Part shown: positions 37,080 to 47,753 of the stretch, one piece after another | How positions within the stretch are numbered: the stretch's first letter is position 1 | Layout: each line of letters opens with the position of its first letter | Source of the DNA: Metridium senile | Lineage: Eukaryota; Cnidaria; Anthozoa; Actiniaria; Metridiidae | DNA length: 64,000 nt | Assembly: GCA_949775045.1 (NCBI GenBank) | Contig: OX459096.1 | Coordinates: 36,689,316-36,753,315, forward strand | Direction: 5' to 3' | The notes under the pieces: model-generated | The model's database searches: none | What the model was told of the DNA's origin: nothing | The model's input: only the letters and a program-made list of their open reading frames with translations | Translations under genes and position numbers: made by a program

Positions 37080-37191
37080 TAGACCAGTTTCATGTTCTTA
37101 ATTGTGCAGCCTTAGTCTTGATTCTAGGTAACTTACTCAAAGAGAAGGGATAAATCCCTAAGTATTTCTATTGTTTGTTGATATTGACTGA

Positions 37192-37197
37192 AATAAA
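37192..37197 (+). terminator. MRPL2 polyadenylation signal (AATAAA)
   Basis: AATAAA 113 bases after the MRPL2 stop codon; the nearest canonical signal. Confidence 0.7.
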
Positions 37198-37792
37198 TAC
37201 AACATAATGTATCACATGTGATTGAGGTTAAGGCTGTGCCACAAAGAACTCTAAAATGGTCTATTGTGATAGATTGTTTCTAGCTCAGACAGAAAGCTAT
37301 CAGAAATAATTTTTTAAATTCCCTTTTATTTTACTTTATAAATGTGTACACTATCTGTATCTAGAGAAAACACAAAACTCACACAAAACTCAAAGACAAA
37401 TAAATGAAAAGCAATAAAACCATGAAACATAAAAAGATACCTGTAGTTACCAACTAGAGTGCATGAAATAATATGTGAAGCAATTACTTACTATTTAGAG
37501 CAAAATAATTATTTAGTGTCCATTTTATAGTACAGCATTACTTTAGGGTGCAGCAGTGAGTTGCATCACTACTATAGGGTGTGTATATCATTACTATAAC
37601 AATAATAACTTTATCTGTTCCTAACATGTTGAATGTTGTACAATATTTTTCTTGTGAAATAAAGGTATAATGTACTATTTTATTTAAAAAAAAAAATTCT
37701 TTTTGGAAGCTGGAGTCTAGGCTAACTATGATGTTTTGTACATCAATACTATAGCAGGCGTGGATCCAGGGGGGTGATTAGGGTGGCAAGTC

Positions 37793-37945
37793 AACCCCCT
37801 TCCTTTTCGAAAAAATAATAATAATAGCAAATTAAATAAAATTGAAACTAAAAAAGATACAAAATCAACCCCCTTCCATTTCGAAAAAAAAATTAATGAA
37901 AATTAAATAAAATTGAGACTAAGAAAGATACAAAATTTTTTTTTT
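37793..37945. repeat. Tandem duplication of about 75 bases
   Basis: TCAACCCCCTTCC, then TTTCGAAAAAA, then AATTAAATAAAATTGA and AAAGATACAAAA occur twice in direct order, followed by a T run. It lies in the interval between MRPL2 and HROB. The preceding GCGTGGATCCAGGGGGGTGA suggests part of a dispersed repeat. Confidence 0.75.
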
Positions 37946-38564
37946 TTTTTGAGGGGGATTTTTTTGATTTTTGTGCAACAAAATATAAGGCACAACATTT
38001 ATACTGTAGAGTATGACAATGAAGCATTTGTATTTGTCAATTATAAAAACTAACCTACCAAGATGATGGAACACTTAATTATTCTTATAGTGGTAAAGAG
38101 GGGAAGGGGTTGGCGGTCTGGGGTGATAGCGGTTTGAATTACATTCCATGAAAAATATAATGGCCAGTTTCATGTTTCACGGAAATAAGAAAAATATGAA
38201 TGTAAATCATATTTCCCTAATAAAAAAAAAGCGAATCTCCATCCGTCTTCCTGCGCAACTTTAAAGTTGCCGCTATCAACGCAAGTTATCATGGGAACAC
38301 GTGCGATAAAAATGATGACCGCTGACAACAACTATAAATGACTCTGGGCGCATAATTGGCGGTTGATTCGAAATACTAGCTTGGTGAATCTTGGTAAAAC
38401 CTGTACTTTTATATTTTCTATCTCTTCTGAATTATCGAGGGGCTTTTAGAGGATGTTTGGTTTATAATTTGTTGATAAAGTTCTAGTTTTCTTGCTCGCC
38501 TGAAGGAAACGAGGCACGGATCTTACAAGAAGGGTTTTCACGTCTTCAAGACCGCGGGTGTGCA

Positions 38565-41500
38565 ATGTTTTCAATCGGAGACGATGAACTAGATGTAGAT
38601 TTGGATGATGAGGTGAGACAGTTAGACTGAATAGGACTACATTGATTGTAGTTGTTGATTTCCTTTATGTTTTTTAAAAGAAAAGTGAACATACCAATGT
38701 ACCAATGTAGTTCAGCCTATAATAAGTTCAAATGAACATCACAAAGAACAGCTTTGTTTTATAGTAAACAAATCACCAAAGCATTTGGCATTGTTTTCAT
38801 GATGTCTTTTTAACTCTTATGTTGTAAACTAAAAAATATACACAATATGAGAATGACTTTCTATTGTTTTTCAAAAATACCTTTGTTGTAAATTATATTC
38901 ATCTTTTCAATAATATTTTCTTCTGGATTACTGTTGGTATTTTCTTTCATCTTGATCATAGCCACGTACAGAAAAGCAGTAAACCTTTAATAAAATTAAT
39001 TGTTATTTGTATTAAAAGTGTTATTACTTTTACTATCATAATTGCGATTAAATCGCTACTAATTTATCTCTTTTTAGGAATTTCTCCTGGCTGCCTGTGG
39101 CATTCCTCCATCAAGTTCAAATTGTAATGCACCAACTATAGCTAGCAGTGTTGTGGAAAATACATCGACATCCACTCTTGCAAGAAAGCCGCTAAATTCA
39201 CTTACAAACTCTTGTTTATCAAATGAAAGCAGGAGAATAGTGCCTTGTAGAGATGTTACTAAGAATCAAGAACAAATTGGATCCTCCAATTTAAACATTC
39301 ATCATAAAACTTTACAAACATTCAATTCTAAGTCAAGTCTTCATGCACAGAAAAACAGAAGTCCTGACCAAGGAGATGGCCCACCATCAAAGAAAACTGT
39401 GTTAAGTTGTGTGAATAACTTTGCAAATAGCACAGAAGGACTTAGTAATGCCTCCAATACCTTAAGTTCCAGTAGAAACACCAACAATAATAGAGATAAT
39501 AGTTTACATTTATTAGCAACAACAAACAAAACCAGCAATTTGAGTCCATTTAGTAGTAAAAGCCATTTGAATTCTCCTGGGACATGTAATAGCAGCAGTA
39601 GAAACAACTTGTCTTTTGCAAGCCCTGTATCACAGTCGTCTGCAATATTCCGTACACCAGATCAAAGAAATCACAAACAAACAAATAACTTTACACCTAA
39701 AGGAAGCTCTGGTAGCTGTGATGTTACTCCTTCAAGGAAGAAATCTGCCAGAAAGTTCCCAGGACCTGCTGGACTGTTGCCTAAGTTGGTGAGTACATCA
39801 AACCATGGTACGACATACATGTAGTTAACATTTACACTGGACATTTCCATGCATTTGGTAAACTTTGATTATTATCATTACAGAACTCAGGTCAGTCTTT
39901 AGAAGAGCTGTCAATCAAGCAATCACCAGTACAATCAACGTCACCTCAATTATCACCAAACAATCTTCAGCAGTCAATGGTATGCTTGTAACTTGAATAA
40001 TTTCACAAATATTTAATAAGGAATGTCAGTTTACTTAGTCTGTTTTGCTTTAGAGCTCACAGTGTCAAACTCCATCAGAGGATGAAGAGTTTTCCAGAGA
40101 CCCTTGGATTGGCATGTTCAATGAATACAAACAAAGTAAGATGCAATGCTTTATAATCTACAATCATGTTCAAAATTGTTGGTAACATTTTTATGAACAT
40201 TAACGTTTGAGTTTTGAAAAATATACAAAATGTATAGATCTATTTGACTTCCCCCCTAAACAATTTTGATTGGTCTTCTTCAAATGACAACTGTTTCACA
40301 TTCCCAAAACTCAACATTGATACGGGGGAAGAGGGGGAAACGGAAAAATGATGTTGAAATATTTTTCATGTAAAAAACAGATAAATTTCCAAGGTATATT
40401 GCACGTGATTGTAGTCTCCCCTATAGCCGTTTTTCTGGTTCCATTCCCCTACAGTCCACCTCTCTATATATAATATCTTCAGGTTGTTTTCATTTAAATT
40501 GAAAAGTATTTTATCAAAGCTTATATAATAAAAGTAATTGCTATAAAATCCAGTCCTTCCCCTAGGTTTTTAAAGCCTCATTAGTGCTGATCTAAAGAAT
40601 TTATATAGTTACACTAAGTAATTATTATAATTATTAGTAAGTATAACATACATGTATGGCAATGATATTATTATTATTTTTTGTATGATAGATGTACCTG
40701 AATTAATGAGATACACGATTCTTCAAGTCATTTCTGAGGTAATAAATAATCTGATGGATAAATTTAAGCTCAATTTCATGTTTTGCAGTTACTTTATTTG
40801 ATAGAAAATTGTTTTATTATCAATAAAATAATTGTTGTGATGTACACTTATGACAGGCTGCTGGTCAGCGTCTGAAGTATGGCAAAGTCCCATCTCTGTG
40901 TGTTCTAGTAAAGACCTCCTCACCCACTGAGACTGATTCAAGTATTTTTCTAAAGGATCCCACAGGTAACTAGTACAAGCTTTTATGCTAAAGTGCTCAC
41001 ACTATACCTTGTGAAACAAATAATACTAACCAAACAATATGCAAGCAAAGGATTTTGTAAATTGATAAGTATTGTTTAGTATGTACATTATTGTTCATGG
41101 GTTTAATGCAAGTACTCTAATAAATGATAACAGAACATTTAAATATAATACATAATATATTTTCGGTTTTCATGTGACATCATCAAAATGCTAAAATCTA
41201 AACAATAAATCGCAGAAGGCTGGTCCTCTAATATTTTGTAGATGTGTTTGAAAGGTATTATTCCTGAAAGTTTGGTTGTTTTGTTGCTGTTTCGTTTTCG
41301 AGATATTGGAATCGAAATTCACGTCATGCAACATTGTCACGCGTTTTCTAGGGCCGAAAAAAGATGTAAATTAGCCACAAATATCACCTTTTTGCCTGGT
41401 ACATATTAAACAAAATTGTTTTTTGATTAAACTTTTCACCTGTAAAGCATTTTGGTTTGAGTTAAATTGTTATTTCGACGCCTAAACTTGTGTCCGGAAA

Positions 41501-44500
41501 CGGCACATTCTTGGAAATCAATGAATATAAACACAACCCCCCTAAGTAATATACGTCCATTAGAAAGGTAATTGTTATGGTAGGTATTGTACTATAGTCA
41601 CAGACATAAAGAAAGTAAAAGTTTTGAGAAAAATATGTTTGAAATGTCAAAATGAAAACATTTGAAAAGGCCTCATTTTTCATATAAACTAGGTATACCA
41701 CTAAACTATAGCTTAAATTGCAGCTCTCTATGAGAAGGACAATGTAGGATACACCTTAGTGCCCTCCATGTAAAAGGAGAAAAGTTTCAGAACTTTGAGG
41801 GGTGGTGAACTACATCTCATATGTTAGGGGGTGTGCATTTTATGCCTGTTTTGAGCAGATCTCATCAAGACATTTGTTGTGTCAAAAGTTCATGCTATTT
41901 TATTAAATATATTTCATGTTATAGTTTTTTGTGCCATATGGCACTCTTGGGAGTAAGAGGGTTAATTAAGCGACAATTTAAGACAATTTAAGACAAACAA
42001 TAACTTAGAGTAAAATACTTTGAAAACACTCTTTAGAATACAATAAATATGCACCCAGAAACTGATAAAGAAAATAAGGTGTTCCTCATTATCCTATTAG
42101 TACATGTAGTTAGTCTTCATAATGTTATTTACATGGTTTACATTAGTCAGTACTTATATAAAGTATAATTCATACACCTAATTCAAAAAAGGTTGACGGG
42201 GCGAACGGCGATTGGCAATTCTTATTCTTATTCTTCTTCTTATTCGTTTCTAAATTACCCAAACAATGCCACCACCGTTCAGGGAAACCTTCGAGACATC
42301 CATCTAAGGTCATCGCTTAACGATGTTTGGGTAATTTAGAATAGAATAAGAAGGAATTTGTATTATCCACAGTCCCGCAATCGCCAATCACCAATCGCCG
42401 TTCGCCCCGTCAACCTTTTTTGAATAAGGTGTATGTTTTGTTACAGCACGCCGCGCAAAAGTATGATCACTTTTTTAATATATTCGCATACTTCTATGCA
42501 CAGACTTTATGCTGCAAAACAAGCTTTTGCATGCCTTATTCGGTAAAATCAGATAACTTCACATCAAATGTGTCTGTTTAAAGCACAAGCTCCCGTGCAA
42601 AGAAGTATGCAAATACATTAAATGTGGTCATACTTTTGGGCGTCTTTTGAGTAGGATTTGGTTTTAGTAGCATGGAATAAACATGTTAAACAAGTGAAAA
42701 TTAATTATACTAAGTATTGTGTTCAATAAGCAATTATTTCAAGGAGTTTATCTGTTTATAAACAGGTGAAATACATGGTACATTACATAAGAAAGTGCTG
42801 GAAGAATATCCATCACAGCTAGGTCCTGGAGCTGGGATTATCTTAAAACAGGCATGTATTAGCAATAGGCCTTTTGCAACAACAGGTCACATGCCCTTGC
42901 TTTTTTTAAATCGAGCAGCTGTGTCAAAATGAACATCAGAAATGAAAAGAGCACCTCCATATTAGTAAGAAGCCAAAGTTTTAGCTCATAATGATGAGCA
43001 TAGGAGAAATGGCATTAAATATAAAATTTAATATTTGATAAGGATTTGTATGGAAAATATGCACTGGATATGGCAAAGCTTGCCATCCAGAACAGATTTT
43101 CCATACATATCCTAATAAAATATTTAATTTAAATTTAAATGCCATTTTCCTCGTGTTACATGTACATTTTATGAGCTGATAATATTTCTCCTTCTTACTA
43201 ATATGGAGGTGCCCTTTTCATTTCTGATGTTCATTTTGACACAGCTGTTCAATTTAAAAGGGGTAGGCTCACGTGACCTGTTGTTGCAAAAGGCCCATTG
43301 TTAAGATTAGTGAATGATGAAATATGAGTGACATCAAGTGGTTAAGCCTACATGATTGTATAAATTTAACCTTTCACTGCATTAGTACTGTGGTTCAGGT
43401 TCCATTCCAGGCTTGGGTATAGGTCTTAACTTATGTTATGCAAGTTGAGTTTGTGTGACGTGGTGGTCTCTCAACAGGTGTGATGGATGCAGTTAGTAAT
43501 CACAGAATGTGTTAGGGCTTTTTTCTGAAGGAAGGAATATTATCTTGACTATAGGGACTAATTAATGCTTCACATTTCTTACATGACATGTTTGGTTTAT
43601 CGTTGACTTAGGTGTCAGTTTTCAGCCCATCAACCAGGAAACATTACTTGAACATCACACCAGGAAATATCATTCATATCTATCCACCTGATCCCAGTCA
43701 TGTCAGCTGTAGTCAGCCTTTGGTAAGTACCTGTATCAATATCCCTGAATCTTTGTCACCTGTGAAGTGAATAGCCAACAAGCTAGTGGTGCAGGGTAGC
43801 CTAATATATGATTGTCTACTTTACAAAAATATGGGGATTTCATGGCCATTAGTCGATTAGAACACATATTAATGCAGTATTGGGGTATGGCCTTTTTGAC
43901 TTGTAAGAGAACAAGAAAAGGCCAAATAAACATAAATTTAGTTTCTAAACTGATGCATGATGTAGCTTGAATGCTTTTCTCTTCAAATTTGATAAACTTT
44001 GTTATCTGGAAAGGGTTTACAGGTTATACACACTGCAGAAAGAGAATATTGTTAATTGTCTAATTTTAAAAGAAAAATTATCCAGAGTTATTTGAAATTA
44101 TAACTTTTTACTATCTTTTTATGTCCTAACTTGGACATACTTGCCTTTCATTTTAAACTAATATGTAATGTGGACTTTTTCCTTTTTCTGTATTGTACGG
44201 CCACAGGGACCCCTAATCAATCTTTAATTGTAAATAGATGAAATTAAAACTTGTGTTTGCGCATGATTGATGAAATTCACATGGGATTCCTGTGTTGATA
44301 AAATTCAATGTCGGGCTTCCTGTGGCATGTTGCTAGGTGAGATGACGAATGGCAAAACTCAAAAACTTTTCTCGCGTAGCTTTTCTCAGCAAATCTCTCT
44401 TTTAGTAACATCACACGGGTAGACAATTTGCAATACAAGGGCACTCTTACCACAGGAAATCCAACAATAAAATAAGTGCAAGTCAACACAGGAAACCCAA

Positions 44501-45450
44501 GCGGCGAAGCGATATTGTTCATAGCCTGCAAAACAGGCGTTCTTTTGGGTTTTTCAGAAAAATCGGATTTTGGTGTTCCTGTGTCGTTGTGATACCAAAA
44601 CCAACAAAGGAAGAACGCCTGTTTTGCAGGCTATATTGTTCGCAATTTTAAACAATTATTAATTGATTAGGGGTCCCTGTAGTACGGCTAAAAAAATATC
44701 TTTCATTATTGTGCTAATTTTGGACTGTTTTAATTAGGCATCACAGGGAACACAAATAGCAAAACAAAGCTCCCAACAGAGGTACCATTATCACTCTATT
44801 CCATCATTATATACAATAAGCTATAAGCTAGTCCTGGACTGGCATCAACGATGATATAAATATTTTATCAATATCATTATTTGCTTGATACAAATCAAAT
44901 TTCATGATGATGATACAGATATTTACAATTATTATGTAATTAATATTAATTGTTATTAATATGTTTGCATACAGATATATGTTTGCACTTTTTTAAACAT
45001 CACTTTCATTGAGTGCAGGATTGAATGCTTGAATTTTAAAAGTTAACAATTTAAAAAAAAAAACACTTTGAATTTGGGAGAGAAAGTCATAAAGTGTAAT
45101 AAAATGATAGCAATGTTATAAGAATTCGCATCATTTTGTAGAATTTCCATTGAAGAACCTGAAATAATTCTTGAAAAAGAGCAACTGGATGACCAAGAAC
45201 ACGGTGAGATCCTTGATAATATACTTTTGTTAAAAAGTGGTACCTATGCCTAAATGTATGACTATATTGTTTTGAATTATAATCAAATGTTTTCAATACT
45301 TTGTTTAGTATTGACAAATCCTGTAAACTGATAGAATTTTGTCTTTTTTTAGAAGCTATTTATCAAGACCCAGAGAACTTCAATGATTTGTTAGAAGGGT
45401 TAGATCATGAAGACGACATCTTAGATGAAGATTTATTAGCAATGTATTAA
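38565..45450 (+). CDS. HROB: Homologous recombination OB-fold protein (HROB/MCM8IP), C17orf53 homolog
   Basis: Coding exons: 38565-38612, 39078-39788, 39884-39979, 40054-40135, 40692-40738, 40857-40965, 42766-42851, 43612-43722, 44738-44781, 45142-45203, 45353-45450. Phases fit at every join, giving 497 aa. The short acidic N-terminus (MFSIGDDELDVDLDDEEFLL) leads into a long Ser/Asn-rich disordered region. The family signature RKFPGPAGLLPKL lies near residues 240-253. The OB-fold domain at about 299-425 begins DPWIGMFNEY and includes VPSLCVLVKT, GEIHGTLHKKVLE and the YLNITPGNIIHIYPPD strand. The C-terminus is acidic (DDILDEDLLAMY). In animals HROB loads the MCM8-MCM9 helicase at recombination sites in the nucleus. 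The donor after exon 7 is GC instead of GT. An AATAAA overlaps the stop codon. Confidence 0.92.
42173..42433. mobile_element. MITE, TACACCTA family copy 4
   Basis: TACACCTAATTCAAAAAAGG at the left pairs with CCTTTTTTGAATAAGGTGTA at the right. The arms extend through GACGGGGCGAACGGCGATTG. The element lies in HROB intron 6. The interior differs from copies 1-3. Confidence 0.8.
42449..42645. mobile_element. MITE-like foldback
   Basis: CGCCGCGCAAAAGTATGATC...GCATACTTCTATGCAC pairs with GTGCAAAGAAGTATGC...GGTCATACTTTTGGGCG. It lies directly after the TACACCTA copy in HROB intron 6. Confidence 0.6.
42867..43295. mobile_element. Foldback element family F1, copy 2 (near complete)
   Basis: The left arm AGGCCTTTTGCAACAACAGG, then TCACATGCCC, pairs with GGTAGGCTCACGTGACCTGT, then TGTTGCAAAAGGCC, at the right. 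Most of the 430 bases fold on themselves, including GAAATGAAAAGAGCACCTCC and its complement. It starts 15 bases after the GC donor of HROB exon 7. Confidence 0.8.
44200..44690. mobile_element. TIR element with CAGGGACCCCTAATCAAT ends
   Basis: CACAGGGACCCCTAATCAAT at the left pairs with ATTGATTAGGGGTCCCTGT at the right. An inner hairpin (AGCCTGCAAAACAGGCGTTC against GAACGCCTGTTTTGCAGGCT) is present. The element lies in HROB intron 8. Confidence 0.7.
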
Positions 45451-45454
45451 TAAA
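45449..45454 (+). terminator. AATAAA overlapping the HROB stop codon
   Basis: The last two bases of the TAA stop are the first two of AATAAA. If used, the 3' UTR would be about 10-30 bases. It could also be unused, with a later site taken. Confidence 0.4.
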
Positions 45455-45677
45455 ATGGAAAATAATTCTTTGTATGTATACAAAACAATCAAATGTATAT
45501 ACTTTTGTATATATGCTGATGACAATATATTAAAAAAGGTCCAAGTAGGCAATAAGGTACTTCAAGAAATATACGAATTGCTGTGAAATATTACCCTGAT
45601 CCCAGAGATAGACAGTATGCAGTTTGGAATGACAATATCTCAACAATTAATTCCATATTGTTTACATATATGACCAC

Positions 45678-45961
45678 ACTGCAAAAACGGCCGAGTAGAT
45701 ACACCTCACTATATTGAGTTAATCATGCATTCAGGATGACACTTTATAGTGAGTTAACCCAACTCTATAGTGAGTAAACTCAACTCTAGAGTGAGTAAAA
45801 GTGAAGTTAAACTCAATATATTGAGTAAATTGTGCTCAATGGCCGTCTACATTTATGTTTACTCTAAATAATGAGTTGGGTTAACTCACTATAAAGTGTC
45901 ATCCTGAATGCATGATTAACTCAATACAGTGAGGTGTATCTAGTCAGCCGTTTTTGCAGTG
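45678..45961. mobile_element. Foldback MITE with CACTG ends
   Basis: CACTGCAAAAACGGC at the left pairs with GCCGTTTTTGCAGTG at the right. Arms of about 100 bases contain TAGATACACCTCACTATATT, then GAGTTAATCATGCATTCAGG, ATGACACTTTATAGTGAG and their complements. CACTG ends occur in Chapaev-like and CACTA-like transposons. The superfamily is not proven. Confidence 0.75.
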
Positions 45962-46042
45962 CATAATTTCTTTCTCTGCTGGAATGAACTAACAATAATT
46001 GATTTTGGGTATGCAGAACTCACATTTCAATGTGTCTATGAT

Positions 46043-46310
46043 ACTACAATCTCGGCAAAAACTAAGTGAGACACCTGCTTTGAAAATGGGTCATTAGTCT
46101 TGTACGGGAATGCGCATGCATGCTTTTTGGACTTAAATTTTTTTAAGCCACTACACAATGTTGGCCTGGCAGTCATCAAGGAATCATGTTAAGTGAAAAC
46201 CAACATTGCACGGAGGGGGAGGGGAGGATTATAGCGGAAATGTATATAGGTAAATATTAAAATAAAGAAAACCGTAAAAGTGTCTCACTAGTTTTTGCCA
46301 AGATTGTAGT
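46043..46310. mobile_element. MITE with ACTACAATCTYGGC ends
   Basis: ACTACAATCTCGGCAAAAAC, then TAAGTGAGACAC, pairs with GTGTCTCACTA, then GTTTTTGCCAAGATTGTAGT. It is 268 bases long with no coding frame. Confidence 0.75.
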
Positions 46311-46454
46311 TGCTATACAATCTCAATACAAAATACTTTAATATCTCAGAAATTCTTAATAATTGTGTTTTCCTCAAGGTAACACAAACACAAAATATGA
46401 TGACCAATTGTAATAACTATTGTTTTGGACTGACTAGACTATCATAAATGTGGA

Positions 46455-46640
46455 AACTTGCTGGTTCGATCCCCAGTGGCCTCACACTTGTTTCGACTTC
46501 TTTCTAATCAGTGTAGCTTTGAGTAGCTTTAAATACCCGTTAAACGGAGCATTGATGGAGAGAGGGGGGGGAAAGAGCTTTACAGCTTTACTTCTAGCTG
46601 AAGGAACTACCGACGTCAAATAATAGTACTTTTCCTTTTC
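46455..46640 (+). mobile_element. tRNA-derived SINE, 5'-truncated copy
   Basis: It carries the B box GGTTCGATCCC and the body TTGTTTCGACTTC, then TAGCTTTAAATACCCGT and AAACGGAGCATTGATGGAGA. The body matches the copy at 48422-48640. The A-box half is missing. Just before it (46393-46450) is a decayed half copy of the F2 foldback family. Confidence 0.65.
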
Positions 46641-47025
46641 CTGGTCAGTCCAGAACAGAATATTGGTTGCCATACTTTGTACACTTATTATAATAACAAG
46701 AGTAGTTACTTTAGAAGAGATAAAAGATCATAATTAAAATGATGTAAATCAGAACATATGAATATTGTAAATATTTTCTGTGATTTTGTACTTATTGCTA
46801 TTGGGTTTCGGTTGCATGATTTGAAATAAAATAAATTAATTATGCACTTACATATTTACTTGATTGATGATATCTTTTATTAGAGTTTCATTGCATAGCA
46901 TTGAATCTTTGTCGTTTGATGTGATAAATTATATGCAAAACAAAATAATAATTACGGGAAAAAACCATGCTGTTTGTATGTTATCGTATTTTAATATGCA
47001 TTTTTTATATATTAATATTGTATTA

Positions 47026-47096
47026 TACACCTATTTTAAAAAGTGTTGTCTCAATCAAAGCTACAGTCCCATTGGAGCCTTCAAAGGATGTCGGTA
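47026..47096. mobile_element. MITE, TACACCTA family copy 5 (left half only)
   Basis: TACACCTATTTTAAAAAGTG, then AATCAAAGCTACAGTCCC and CAAAGGATGTCGGTAGTTC, match the left half of copies 2 and 3. The right half is missing. Confidence 0.65.
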
Positions 47097-47223
47097 GTTC
47101 TTTAGCCTGCGTGGCGGCTCTTTGGGTTTGGGGGAGCGAGGGGGAGATAACGCAGAAATGACGGCAAAACAGTAAGAACATTTTGACTTATACTTTTTTT
47201 TTACTTTTTTCATTTTGACTTAT

Positions 47224-47485
47224 ACTCCCTTAAAAAATGGATAGGGATGCTCGACGGACGGTTTTGAAAATGACCCTAAAAGGTACGCATAAATAAACTC
47301 AGATACTGATTTCAGACCCTAAAAGGTACGACCACATTTAACATTTTTTCAATATGTATAATTTTAAGTTCGAAGACTGACCCTAAAAGGTACGGTGCCA
47401 GTTCGAGACCCTAAAAGGTACGCGAGGGTCTTATTTTCGACCCTAAAACGTCCGTCGAGCACCCCTATCTCTTTTGTAAGGGAGT
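47224..47485. mobile_element. MITE containing five spaced copies of GACCCTAAAAGGTACG
   Basis: The ends ACTCCCTTAAAAAATGGATA, then GGGATGCTCGACGGACG, pair with CGTCCGTCGAGCACCCCTAT, then CTCTTTTGTAAGGGAGT. Inside, the 16-base word GACCCTAAAAGGTACG recurs four times plus one variant (CCTAAAACGTCCG) at irregular spacing. A poly-C tract follows at 47487-47506. Confidence 0.75.
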
Positions 47486-47753
47486 CCCCCCCCCCCCCCC
47501 CCCCCCGGGTGAATATCCTTGTGATATCTTGTATACAATAAGTGTTATGAGCCTTTATAAACATGTCATAAAATTTGTAACTACAATTGTAACAAAATTT
47601 ACAAAGAATGCATGTTAGTTGTCCCTACTAACCATACATTCTTTGTTAATTTGTGGTACATTTGAAAGCTCATAATTTTAATATTTTTGAGAACACAACT
47701 CAGAATTTGGTAGATATCAAATGATAAAAGTGTGGTTGCTAATTATATTAATA

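Noticed and set aside
36366..37093. Antisense frames of 98 and 163 codons opposite MRPL2
   Set aside because: They are shadows of the sense gene, which has clear ribosomal protein L2 domains.
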